Shown here piece after piece: positions 21,919-32,785 of a stretch of DNA of 64,000 nt. Position 1 is the stretch's first letter; every line of letters starts with the position of its first letter. Source of the stretch: Dreissena polymorpha (lineage: Eukaryota > Mollusca > Bivalvia > Myida > Dreissenidae). Under the pieces are notes generated by a model. The model had not been told where the DNA came from. It saw nothing but the letters and a program-made list of their open reading frames with translations, and ran no database searches. The stretch is from contig NC_068366.1 in assembly GCF_020536995.1 (NCBI RefSeq), positions 29,907,890-29,971,889 on the forward strand, written 5' to 3'. The position numbers and the translations under genes are program-made.

Positions 21919-24900
21919 CTAGATTTTGTCAGTTATCTGACAATCCAGTAAGTATTTGGCGAGGGCAGAGAAGACCGGGCCCCTACCTGCTCCCTTGGGG
22001 TCTAGCACGTTGGAAAGGTTAAAAACTAGTCCATGGGAGTGCAATGCAGCTTCGAGGTGGTCCCTCTGCGCCTTATGGTTAGGACAGTGCAGCAGCATGT
22101 GGGGCGCAGTGAGAGGTTCCTGGCAACTAGGACATGCAGGGTCTATACCGAGGACATACTTTCCTGCGCCACCGGGTAATAGGGTGGTTCCCATCCTCAG
22201 GCGCGTGATGGCTCTGTCAAGCACAATGCTTGCCGAGTATCTGTCAGGCGGACTGAGGGTTTTCGCAGGTCTGGTAAAAGTATGCCGACGGGAAGACAAA
22301 TTGTCGGTCCGGAGATTCCACTCACCCAATACAAATTTCTTTGTCAGGGAGTAGATCTCAGAAGGTGCCAGGGGTTCCCCAACATCTACGGCCCTCCTCA
22401 AGAGGCCCTCTTTTGCCCCCCTGTCGGCCTGCTCATTTCCACTGATGTTGACATGTGCTGGACACCATACTAATGTGACCTTTAAAGATTTATCTAGGCA
22501 CTGTTGATGAAGTTCCAAAATGCTAGCTAAAATATCAGACCTAGATCTGCTATTTCTGTTTTTTATGGACTCAAGAGATGACATTGAGTCTGATAAAATA
22601 GCAGTTTTAGTAGGTTTATTGACCAATATCTAGCACAGAGAGAATTAAATTGCCAAAAGTTCTGCTGTAAAAATAGAGAGATTGTTGCTGAGCCTGTGCG
22701 TTTTACTAATGTTTTTTGAAGGAATTACAAAAGAGTTGGCTACCAAACCAGAGTTAGGGCATTTGGAGCCGTCAGTATAGATTTTTAGATGCTCAGCATA
22801 CATATTATCTATAAGAGAGCTTCTGACTTGATGAGTTGTGGCAAGTCAGTTTTCGTTATTTTATTAGAAAGTGATAGGTCAACATCAATGGGTCCAAGCG
22901 TCCAAGGGGGGGCCCTGGAGGGCCTCAGGTCTGCTACATGTACCTTGTCGAGACCGGCATCCTCAACCAGGGTCCTAATACTCGCACCAAAAGGTAGGGC
23001 GACATGCTTACGCTTTAGTATTTTCCCCTTGATGAAGGTGCCAGTCCCGACAAGTTTGTTAACGGGGTTTGAACCATGCCGAGACTTAGCCCTGGCCCAG
23101 AAATTGAGGGACTGTTGTTTTCTACGCAAGTCAAGGGGTAACACACCGGCCTCCTCCTCTAGCAGTGCACCCGGTGTACAGTTTAGGGCTCTCAGAGCTA
23201 TCCTTAGGGCCTTGTGTTGAATGGCATCAACCATTTTTAGGGCGTTTGGCTTTGCACATGCATAGATTTGGGCTCCATAATCTAGCTTTGGACGTATAAG
23301 GGACTTGTAGAGAGTTAAGAGGCTATTTTTATCTGATCCGAAACCTGTGCCTCTTAACATTCTCATTAAATTTAGGTCCCTTTCGCACCTTTTTGCCAAA
23401 TATTTGAAGTGGTGAGTAAAAGTTAACTGTTTATCTAGGTACATACCTAGACATTTCACCACTTTTTCAAAGATAATTTTGGTGCCGCCTAAATTTAAGT
23501 CCAAAGAGTGCTGAAATTGTTCGCCAAATAGTACTCCTACTGTTTTGGTTGCAGAAATTTTGAATCCCCATTCAATTGCCCATTTCCATATGGAGTCTAA
23601 GCCTGCTTGAGCCCTCTTTTGCAGGCGTAACATGTTAGACCCCTTTAACCAAGTGCCTGAGTCATCGGCAAACTGGAAGATAACCATTCCTGAGTCTTTT
23701 ACGGCATTAGGTAGACCGTTTACGATGAGGGAGAACAGAGTTGGGGATATTACGGACCCCTGAGGGGTTCTGCGGTCAGTTATGGCTACCTCTGATAACT
23801 CCCCATCGACCCTGACCTGGATTTTACGGCCCTCTAGGAAAGCTCTGAGGTAGTGGAAACAGTATCCAGTGATTCCATAGTCAGCTAGCTTTTTTAGTAT
23901 GCCAAAGGTCCATGTTAAATCAAAGGCGGCCTGAAGGTCCAAAAAAATTGCTAATAGTGATTGCCCTTGATTTTTTGCAGAAAGGATATCATGTTGTAAT
24001 CTAGCTAGCTGATCAAGAGTAGATCGCCCCTTCCTAAAGCCAGACTGGAAGGGGTTTAGTATATTATTTGATTCCAATAAGTGTTCTAATCTATTTTTGA
24101 CCATTATTTCTAATAATTTACCTGCATGTGATGTTAGACTTATTGGACGATATGAGTTTGGATCATTTTTGTCTTTACCGGGTTTAGGAATTGGAATTAC
24201 TGTGGCCTGCTTCCACTCGGGTGGTATCCTGCCTGTCCTATACACCTGATTGAATAGGTTAAGCCAGATTTTTAGAGTTATGGCTGGCATATTTTTAAAC
24301 ATTAAATATGCTATTTTATCAGGCCCCGTGGCGGTGTTGGTCCTGCTGTTAATGGCACTTAATAATTCTGTAATAGTGAATGGTAAATTGAGAGGCGTGC
24401 TGTTATCCCCAAGCTCATTTAAAATATTTCGGTGCTCAGTCTCAAACCGCTTTTGATAATTCAGAGTTTCAACGGGAAGGTTTGAGTCGCTGGAGACAGA
24501 TTGGAAATGTCGTACCAAAAATTGAGCCTTTTCCCTTGGGGTAGTGGCAATTTCACCTTTGTATTTAAGTAGCGGTACAGGGGTGAATGAATTTCCTTTA
24601 ATTCTGTGAATTTTTTGCCAAAAATCCCTAGTATTTTTCTTATTAATGATAGCTGAATCACATAATTCTTTCCAATTTTGAGTTTTTGCGTCCAAAATAA
24701 CCCGCTTCGCCTGATTTTCGAGGGACCTAAAATTAAGAAGATTATGCTCAGCGGGGTTCTTTTTAAGAATTTTTAAAGCATTTTTACGGGCCTGTACCGC
24801 AATTTGGAGCACGCCTCACTCCACCACGGGACCCTATTTCTGGCTTTAACCTTGCTGGAGGAGACCGGTATGCTACATTCCGCTATGGACAGTATCTTGC

Positions 24901-25755
24901 TGGTTAAGTTATTACAAAACAGATTTGGATCCTGGGAGTGAACATCTGCAAGGGAGAGATCTGAGCAGAGGTCCCTAAACTGAGCCCAATTAGCTTTTTC
25001 CAATAAAAACGTTTGCTCTCCTGAGCATTGGGCCTCAGTTCCCTGTGCAATATAGTTGAGCAGGGTAACCTGTTGTGGGAGGTGATCAGATCCCATGGTA
25101 TATTTAACAGTTGCCCATGCAGACGCACTTGCTATCCTGGCATTAACAGCAGTAAGGTCAATGTGGGAGTTTAAACCCGTGGGGTTAAGTCTGGTTGGAG
25201 AACCGTCATTGAGCAGTATAAGATCTTGCTCGTCCAACCATTCTATTACCGCCCGACCTTCTGCATCTGAAATGGTGGAACCCCAAGCAGGGTGATGTGC
25301 ATTAAAGTCGCCTGTGAATATTACATCAAAGGGTCCTTTAATGGTCCTTAATTCCTTAAAGAGGCCGTTCAGAGTTTCAAGATCACATCCTCTTGAATAT
25401 AAATTGACCAGGATAAGAGGCCGGTTCTTGTCAATAACCAATTTAATTGCTAATGCCTCAATAGCAGTGCTACCATCTGATTTAAATTGGTTGTTCACTC
25501 CCAGGTGTTCATAATTAATTGTGTTTTTAATATATATGGCAAGGCCACCGGCAATATTATGGTTTAAAGAAAACAATTCTTAAATTCGCAGTTATACCCG
25601 GGTATTTGTTTTACAGAACTATTTGAAAATTTGGTTTCCTGTAAACATAAGATATGGGTATTAGGGTTACAGTCAATAAAATATTTTAATTCTGTAAATT
25701 TGTTGGCGGAAAGACCACCAACATTGAATGAAATGATGTGCAGGCTACTGTCCAT
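21919..25755 (-). pseudogene. LINE ORF2: AP endonuclease - reverse transcriptase - RNase H
   Basis: The first 64 codons (25755 down to 25564) hold the endonuclease start, with SFNVGGLSANKF and CLQETKF. After a frameshift near 25570 the endonuclease continues with TGDFNAHHPAWGS and GSDHLP. After a second frameshift near 24800 comes a 667-codon reverse-transcriptase frame with IPIPKPGKDK, YRPISLTSHAGKLLE, FQSGFRKGRSTLDQ, LDLQAAFD, TPQGSVISPTLFS and the catalytic QFADDSG. RNase H begins with YTDGSK just after 22809, then FTAELLA, LSDSMSSL and NEQADRGAK, so all four acidic residues (D, E, D, D) can be seen. A stop and frame change fall between FTAELLA and LSDSMSSL. The enzyme would nick DNA and prime reverse transcription of the LINE RNA. 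Confidence 0.9.
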
Positions 25756-25983
25756 AGTGGTGTGAAATTAACTTGCGTTTAATCTGATTCAATGAATGAT
25801 GGGGAGATTTAACTCCTAGTTTGTGGCCTGCACAGGCCCCTCTGAGTTTCGCAGGGGTCCTGGCAAGCCGAACATGTTTCTTTTTAGCGGGGAGGGTACC
25901 GCTGGCCGGGGGGGGGGGCATCCTGGATCTGCTACTACTATTGGAGGATCCCCAGCTCCAGAATGGATTTTATTAGTTAAGGT

Positions 25984-27315
25984 TTAATAAGGGGGGATGA
26001 CCTTTGTTATTGATTCTCTGCAATTTTTGAATCGAGAATCAATTTTGTTATATATGTAGGATATAACACGACTCCCAGTGGGCCTTTTCTGGTCCTTAAG
26101 TATCTCAGCAACTAGATCCGCCAACTCGCTGAGATATATTTTCCTATATGTGGGACCTGTTGCTGGCGGATCATTTATTTTAATAAATGAGTCCCCAGCA
26201 AACGAGTTACGTCTGCTAGTGTTGTCGGTAGGGGAGCTCATTGGGGATGTCTGGGAGTCGACCATTCTGGGACGGTTAGGGGGGACACTAACTCGGGGTT
26301 CCTCCTCTATTTCACAGACACCAGAGATAGAAAGGTTCTCCAATATACTGGAGGCATGTTTAGGTGAAGAAGCGGAACCGGTTGTGATGATGGTGTTTAG
26401 GGCGCCCACGCTGTGGCTCACAGTGTCAGGTGCAAGTAGCCTGCTCTCCGCCTCGGACCAGGTGACCCCATAAAAATTGGCATAGGTGGCTATATGGATA
26501 GCCTTGTTATAGGAGGGGCACCCCTGGTAGGATGCGGAGTGCTGGCCGCCACAGTTGGCGCACAAACGAAATTTGTTTGTGCACCTTCTTTGGCAAGTAG
26601 CGCCGGCGCAGCGGCAGCAAGAGGTGATATTAGAGCATTTACCCCTGCTGGCTATATGACCAAAGCCCTGGCAATTGAAGCAACGGGCAGGTGTGACAGG
26701 GCAGGGAAGAATGTCAAGGGTTATACTGGTGTCCTTGACTAAGATTTTATTTGGGACTGGTATGAACGCTAAGAAAGATATTTTGACCAGTCTCGGAAAG
26801 CCAGGTGAGGCAGGGCGATAAGGCTCAACCCTTTCCAAATTAGTGATGAGAATGTCAGAGATAGAGATCGCCGGTTTGAAAGAAAGAGATGTCTGAAGTT
26901 CCATCAAGTCCTGGCTTTCCGGGATCCCTGCTATATGACCATGAACCGTCCTCATGGTCGACGGGGATAAGACCCGGACCGCGACTTTGCCAAGATAAAA
27001 AGTACCCCTAGAAAGGAGGGTGGCAAGCGTTTGAGCGGACTTGAGCTGCAATAGCAGGCAGTCAGACGCCAGGGGCACCGCCCGCTCAACTAGTCCGGGG
27101 AGTACCCTCGCCAAGCATGAGGCCAATTGAAAAATGGTGAGAAGGGACATGATGGGGGCTACACTTCCAGCTGACTGGAGGAGGCACTTAAAGGGCATGG
27201 TGTTGTGAGATAGGTGATGCCTATCCGACCCTGAACGTGCCTCCCCTAGTAAAGGGGTCAGGTTTTGACACTGCCCCTTGGATGGGTAGTTGGATGTTCT
27301 TTTGTGGGACGACAT
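25984..27315 (-). CDS. LINE ORF1, zinc-knuckle nucleic-acid-binding protein
   Basis: 443 codons, open from ATG at 27315 to a stop. The first part includes a region resembling the Pre-C2HC domain of Jockey/I-type ORF1 proteins (about residues 105-185; VRVLSPSTMRTVHGHIAGI). It is followed at about residues 215-275 by cysteine-rich knuckles: CFNCQGFGHIASRGKC, a central CCRCAGATCQRRC, and CANCGGQHSASYQGC. The C-terminal third is polar and low in recognisable motifs. Such proteins coat LINE RNA and act as chaperones for retrotransposition. It lies 5' of ORF2 on the same strand, about 230 bp away. It is unbroken while ORF2 is broken. Confidence 0.88.
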   Translation of the reverse strand: MSSHKRTSNYPSKGQCQNLTPLLGEARSGSDRHHLSHNTMPFKCLLQSAGSVAPIMSLLTIFQLASCLARVLPGLVERAVPLASDCLLLQLKSAQTLATLLSRGTFYLGKVAVRVLSPSTMRTVHGHIAGIPESQDLMELQTSLSFKPAISISDILITNLERVEPYRPASPGFPRLVKISFLAFIPVPNKILVKDTSITLDILPCPVTPARCFNCQGFGHIASRGKCSNITSCCRCAGATCQRRCTNKFRLCANCGGQHSASYQGCPSYNKAIHIATYANFYGVTWSEAESRLLAPDTVSHSVGALNTIITTGSASSPKHASSILENLSISGVCEIEEEPRVSVPPNRPRMVDSQTSPMSSPTDNTSRRNSFAGDSFIKINDPPATGPTYRKIYLSELADLVAEILKDQKRPTGSRVISYIYNKIDSRFKNCRESITKVIPPY

Positions 27316-27850
27316 TTTGAAGAAATGAGATAAGAAAGGAACGATGCTAGTTTATTGGAAATCTTAGATGTTATGTATGTGTATATCACAGTGGTTTTTT
27401 AATTGGCACAGTTCTTAATACGTGTAAAGCCCTAAATAAAAGCACCGCACCGGTAAACAACCCAATATAGTTTATATAAGTAAATAAAGGTGGTTAATTA
27501 GTCATTTGGTAATGTTTAATTTATACGATGAAAAAGCCAAAAATAATTCCGAATACCAAATGACGTCCGAAATGCTACAAGTTTTTAGAAATTTACGAAA
27601 AAAAAAAAGAATCAATGGACGGGCAAGGGACAATGCAGCGTAGTGGGTAGATGTTGATGTATTGGTATGTATCTCTCTGGATCGTCTGGTCTCTTTGCTT
27701 TTCTTTGAAATGGCGGTTAATCTTTGTTTACAAATTTTATCTCTGCTCAAAATGGCTGCCGGAAACAGGATGTGATGAGATTTTAATCACGCGATTTCCC
27801 GACATTAACGTCAGCGTACTCAAGACCGATTTTGGGTCGCACTTACAGGC
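27316..27850. other. Probable LINE 5' region and flank
   Basis: This is the non-coding sequence upstream of ORF1. The true LINE 5' end was not identified. The short opposing frames here (27502-27750 and 27651-27887) show no known domain. Confidence 0.45.
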
Positions 27851-27911
27851 GGACCAATCTGCGGACGATATAGATTATAATTTATAATCTATATCGTCAG
27901 AAGATTGGTCC
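27851..27911. repeat. 61 bp near-perfect palindrome
   Basis: GGACCAATCT...GACGATATAGATTATAA pairs with TTATAATCTATATCGTC...AGATTGGTCC around a one-base centre at 27881. Only the three-base steps GCG and AGA between the two blocks fail to pair. It could extrude a cruciform or mark a foldback or MITE. Confidence 0.85.
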
Positions 27912-28057
27912 ACGTTTTAGTATCTGACGGAGAATGTTATCAATGCGAATCAGCGAGGTATGCCGATTAAAAAACCTGCATTATCTCAATCGGACTGGCT
28001 CGGTGTTTTACATAGGTCGGCATTGTGAAGAATTTTTTGATGGTATGGTACCTTAGA

Positions 28058-28076
28058 CGATGCTGAAACAGCATCG
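28058..28076. repeat. Small hairpin
   Basis: GACGATGCT pairs with AGCATCGTC across a GAAAC-like loop. It lies 150 bp from the 61 bp palindrome. No terminator-like role is expected in an animal genome. Confidence 0.7.
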
Positions 28077-28301
28077 TCAAAAATGACCAAAATCGAAAAA
28101 CAGTTAAGATATAGAAGATGTAAATACGGATACAATCGATAATAAATCTTCTTTTTGTTTAACTTTCCTGAGTGTATTAAAAAGAAGATAGTGGGTTTCT
28201 AAATCAAAACTCATTTAATTTGCAGATAAAGCATGCATGACAGCATTCTATTCTAACCAATACCATATCGCAAATCTCGAAGTGGAAAACTCAGACCCGC
28301 C

Positions 28302-28736
28302 TAATCAGACGGGTTAATTACGTGATAGTCAAGATGGCGACGTCCATGCCGAGACAGTTATTTTTCGCTTTTTTATACCCTTTATAACTTTTGTTTATTT
28401 TTTAAATAACGCTCACTTTCCAGCCATATCAGTAAAAGGGTTATTAGCGTTTATTTCATATTAAAATTCGCTTTATATTTCGACTTTACACCCCGCAAAT
28501 TTTGTTAGTGGAGCCCTAATTGGGTCATCTCGCTAAGAAATTACGCAGCGAGTAAAGTCGAGATACAGAGCGAATATTACTATGAAATAAACGCCTCTTA
28601 CTTTCTAGCTGATATGGCTGGAAAGTGAGTGGAATTAAAAAAAATACTAGTAATAAAGGATGTAAACCGGCAAAAAATATCTGGCTCGGCATGGACGTCG
28701 CTTTCTTGATAATCACGTGATTACACCATCTGTTAA
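28302..28736. mobile_element. 435 bp foldback element
   Basis: The left arm (28302-28510) and the reverse complement of the right arm (28526-28736) align over almost their full length at roughly three quarters identity. Shared words include GGCGACGTCCATGCCGAG, CACTTTCCAGCCATATCAG and GCGTTTATTTCAT. The outer ends read GACGGGTTAATTACGTGAT and its degenerate inverse. No coding capacity. It is best read as an old non-autonomous foldback transposon. The 126-codon minus frame over it is incidental. Confidence 0.75.
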
Positions 28737-29221
28737 TACGGTGAATATTTTTGTTTTGTTTAAAAAAAATTACAATAACGTCAAAATTATGCCTAATTGA
28801 AATATAATGAAGATTGCGTGTTTGCTTGTTATTGTCTATTGTCGAAAACCAAATGTGTGGATATAAAATGCAAGTAAGTATTTTTGTGAGCACATTGTAA
28901 AACAAAGTAAACGAGAAATAGAAGTTTTGAAATGAATATTAGACCAAACAATTAGGACTCACAAAGATCTAAAATTAGTTATATTTTCACCAGCTTTGCT
29001 GTATGCCCTTGTGTTCTCTTTGGATGAAATCATGAATTTCAACATTTATTTCAAAAGCTTGATACAAAAAAAACCTTATCAATATAGTACACGTCCAAAC
29101 GTATTAAGGCAGACAACACTTAATGTTTTACACAAATTCAATCAGTTATATATGTTTTATATTTATCCCGACTTCACTTATCAAAACACCGAGACAGTAT
29201 AAGACAAAACGTGTTTGTTCG
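28737..29221. other. AT-rich spacer, nothing recognised
   Basis: No gene, RNA or clear repeat was seen. Confidence 0.5.
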
Positions 29222-29437
29222 ACATTAAAGGGGCCTTTTCATAGATTTTGGCATGTTTTGAAGTTTGTCATTAAAGGCTTTATATTGATAAATGTAAACA
29301 CAGGATCTTAAAGGCTCCAGTAAAAGAAAACAATAATAAAATAAAAGAAAGAAAAAGTAACTCTTTACTGAGCTCGAACCACTGACCCCTGGAGTAAAAG
29401 TCTATCACTTAGACCACTCGGCCATCCGTGCTCACAC
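29222..29437 (-). mobile_element. tRNA-derived SINE
   Basis: On the minus strand the head reads AGCACGGATGGCCGAGTGG, with an A box (TGGCCGAGTGG), followed about 45 bp on by a B box (GGTTCGAGCTC), in the order and spacing of a tRNA promoter. A non-tRNA body follows with an A/T-rich region, then ATGCCAAAATCTATGAAAAG and GCCCCTTT at the 3' end. The head resembles a Leu/Ser-type tRNA but has no complete cloverleaf, so this is a SINE and not a working tRNA gene. Pol III would read it from right to left. Confidence 0.75.
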
Positions 29438-29805
29438 AGTTAATGATGTATTTTATAATTTATATTCATCAATCCTTGTAGTATCACAAAATATAACAAC
29501 AACAGAAATTTCCTAATTATTCAATCGTTTCGCGTCACAACGCTTCATAATGTTCAGGTTTTTAAATCGTCAAAAGATGCATATAATGTATATTGTAGTG
29601 GATGGTAAATGTTCAGTATTACTGTCTCCTCACAAAAATCATAACTATAACGAATTTGAATATTTTTTTTTTATTTTGTCAATTTACCAAGACGTGAAAA
29701 AGCCCTTTTAGCTTCGATGCGCAATGTCAAACATACACATATCTTACACTTATTTTGTTTCATAGAGCTATTTGTCCATCTTTCTGTATGTCCCTTTTGG
29801 TAGAA
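29438..29805. other. AT-rich spacer
   Basis: Nothing was recognised between the SINE and the tandem duplication. Confidence 0.5.
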
Positions 29806-31083
29806 ATACTACAAAATGGTGGCAAATATTCATTTTAAAACTAGCATTACCGCACTAAAAGAAGGTCAAATTTTACGAAAAGTATCGATTGAACTGAAAT
29901 AAAAAATTATGTTTGTCCGTTTGAATTCCGTGTTCGTTTGCTCGTATGTAGTTAAACATATAAGTTTATTGTTTATTTATTTTTATTTATTTTTTGTTAG
30001 AGGGTTGGGGTGTGGCGCACAAAAGTACCAATGCTAGATCCATTTGTGCTAAAATGTTAACTGACAGTATTGCTTCAATGTTTTACTCTGTAATTTAAAG
30101 GAGTCTATTCGGTGTAATGTAGCCTTGCAATCCATCCCATAGCGGAAGTCCTACTGTATTCATGTTAAACTTCAACGCACGAACAGATGCTACTTCGCTG
30201 TGATCCTTGAACTTTTGACTATAACGTACTTTAGACGTTTTCAGGTAAAATAAATATTGGTTTATTTGTTTAGGTAGTTTTTTGATGTTTTGACAATCGG
30301 AACCCAAAATATATAAGCTTTATTTTACATTAAAAATTGTGTTTCATTATAGTGGCTCCTTTCGAAATAAGATATTATCTTTCGGCTTGAACAATTTTAA
30401 ACATGTTATTAATATAGTTTGCTTAATTGTTCATTTGTTTTCTAACCATTCTGTTAGAGTTTACAAACAAAATCAACAACAAAAGGTGACCAAAACTAAT
30501 TACAAATACATTTACTGGTGTTTTTGTCACATGTTTATAATTTTTCCGGAAACAAAATGGGCATTAGGTCATTTCCGGTACTTGATTCACATTTATGGCA
30601 ATATTAAACGAGTTTTTTTAAGTGGTATATATTGTGACATTTATGATGTTTGCGTGAGCATTCCGACGTGTATGTGGTCCTTCCGCGCTGGAGGCTGCAA
30701 AATGTGTGGCCCCGAAGTGTGTTCCACCACTCCTACCTAATTATCTTGCTAGACTCATGAAAGTCGAGACGTATTTTGCATAACGTATAGCGGCAATTTC
30801 CAGCTCTTAAGTTGTTACCGACAGATTTTCACTTTTGGCCATACGTTGTCTTAAGGAGGGAAGCTGGAGTTTATATCAACATTAACAATATTTTAACTAA
30901 CCAAGTAGGAGTACAAGTCCGCCACAATAATAGTTTTTCGTCTAATAGACTGCCTTGTCAAATGCAAGTGTGGTTAGTAAATTTTGACGAAAAATACACA
31001 CGGTTGTATAGAATGACTTATAAGAATGTTGAATTTAAACAATAAAAAATGAATTATCATTTATTATGATTGAACATTACGAG
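29806..31083. repeat. Tandem duplication, copy A
   Basis: Pairs with copy B at 31290-32405 in direct orientation. Shared landmarks in the same order are CATTTTAAAACTANCATTACC, CCATCCCATAGCGGAAG, TTCAACGCACGAAC, TTAGACGTTTTCAGGTAAA, CATTTCCGGTACTTGATTC, CTGGAGGCTGCAAAATGTG, and TTTATTATGATTGAA. Copy A has about 170 extra bases near 29935-30105. Short frames exist (30339-30740 plus, ending GGCKMCGPEVCSTTPT; 30095-30307 minus). In copy B both are broken and differ at many protein-changing sites, so coding use is doubtful. No transposase or known domain was seen. Confidence 0.75.
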
Positions 31084-31289
31084 GGAACGGGAAAATAATA
31101 TGTATTACAGTGATAAATTGAGTCGTAATTTTCTTTGGAAATTTAAATCGGGTTAACTTGTGGGAAATATGAAAACATTAGGTATAGCCGCACGCTACAT
31201 ATGATCACATATCCACAACGACAAGTACAATAGATTAAAATAAGTACAATAGATAACTATAATAAACGATATGAATAATACATATTTGT

Positions 31290-32405
31290 GAAGGATAGCA
31301 ATATTGCATAATGGTGAAAAACAGTCATTTTAAAACTAACATTACCGCGCTCAAGAAGGTCAAGTTTTACGAAAAATATCGCTGAAACCTGAAATTGAAG
31401 GTAATGTTTGTCCGTTCGCATTTCGTGTATCTATTCAGTTTAACGTAGCCCTCCAATCCATCCCATAGCGGAAGGCCTACTGTATTCATGGTCAACTTCA
31501 ACGCACGAACGGATGTTACTTCGCTGTGATCCTTGAACTCTTTACTAAAACGTATTTTAGACGTTTTCAGGTAAAAAAATATTGTTTTACTTTTTAGATA
31601 ATTTGTTTATGTTGTGAGAATCGGAACCCAAAATATATTAGCTTTATTTTACATTACAAATTTTGTTTCATTATTGTGGCTCCTTTCGAAATAAGATATT
31701 TACTTTCTGTTTGAATAAGTATAACATGTTATTAATATAGTTTGCTTGGTTGTTAGTTTGTTTTGCAACCATTCTGTTAGAGTTAACACACAAATAAAAA
31801 GCAAAAAGTGATCGAACCTAATTAAAAAGAAATTTAATGTTGTTTTATCATATGTAAATATTATTTTCCGTAATCAACATGAGAATAAGATCATTTCCGG
31901 TACTTGATTCACATTCCTATTAAACGAGTTATTTCAAGTGGTATACATTGTGACATCTATGCTGTTGTGTTTGTTTTTCGAAATGTATAAGTGGTCTTTC
32001 CTCGCTGGAGGCTGCAAAATGTGTGGACACGGAGTGTGTTCCACCACTCCTACCTAATTAACTTCCTACACTCATCGATGTTGTGACGTATTTTGTATTT
32101 TAGCTGCAATTTCCGGCTATTAATTTGTCACCGAAAGGTTTTCATTGTCGGTCATACCTTGTGTTGTGGATGGTAGTCGGAGTTTCTATTAGTATTTAAA
32201 TAGTTTAATTAATTGTCTTTACAAGTTGGAATACAAGTCCACCACAAGAACAGAGTTACGTCTAATAGACGGCCTTGTCTGCCAACAGCAAGCGTGGTCA
32301 GTAAATTTTGACATAAAAACACACAGTTGTAATGAATAACTTATACGAATGTTTTATTTAAACAATTTTAGATTAATTATTATTTATTATGATTGAATAC
32401 AACAC
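31290..32405. repeat. Tandem duplication, copy B
   Basis: Second copy of the unit described at 29806-31083, roughly 75-90% identical depending on the block. It ends at TTTATTATGATTGAA just before the LTR of the gypsy fossil at 32432. Separated from copy A by about 200 bp of unrelated AT-rich DNA. Confidence 0.75.
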
Positions 32406-32431
32406 ACTTTTCTTCAGTCTTCATAGGTGAA

Positions 32432-32785
32432 TGTACACTGGACAGATGACAGAATTCCCACAAAATTATATAGATATTATATTAAAAGATAAATAATGGA
32501 TTGACTTGTACTACACGCTTCCCCACTTTTTCAAATATCTTCAGACATTTTGTAATATATGTCGAACACGTGTCTGCATGTTTATGCGCATGCCCACTGA
32601 CCGCTACCCGGCACTAGCACATGTTATCTGCCAGTTGTAGAATAAACGTCTTAGAAACAGCACGCTTGTGTTCTTGACTTGAGTGTCTATAATTGCCTAA
32701 TCACATTTGTGATAATACTAAGACTAAGTACATTTGTACGAACAAACATACAAACTATAACTAGTTAACATAACATAACATAACA
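32432..32785 (+). repeat. Candidate 5' LTR of the gypsy fossil
   Basis: It starts TGTACACTGG, ends in TAACATAACA and abuts the primer-binding site. The borders rest on the TG...CA rule and the PBS position only, because the 3' partner was not found. Confidence 0.5.

Larger units (their letters stand above)
18450..27315 (-). mobile_element. Long copy of an I/Jockey-type LINE (copy 2)
   Basis: Read on the minus strand the order is ORF1 (27315-25984), ORF2 with apurinic endonuclease, reverse transcriptase and RNase H (25755-21919), then a 3' region of about 3.5 kb shared with copy 1. Having both zinc knuckles in ORF1 and an RNase H after the RT points to the I superfamily or a neighbouring Jockey-group clade. 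ORF1 is open; ORF2 has at least two frameshifts and a break in RNase H, so this copy is not autonomous. The 3' border is set where homology with copy 1 starts. The 5' border is uncertain and may lie somewhat above 27315. Confidence 0.85.

Noticed and set aside
29370-29437. True tRNA gene
   Set aside because: A and B boxes are present, but stems do not close and a SINE body follows, so it is called a SINE.
30339-30740. 133-codon plus-strand frame ending in a small cysteine-rich tail, considered as a secreted peptide gene
   Set aside because: The tandem copy B does not keep the frame upstream, and most differences in the tail change residues, so there is no sign of selection.
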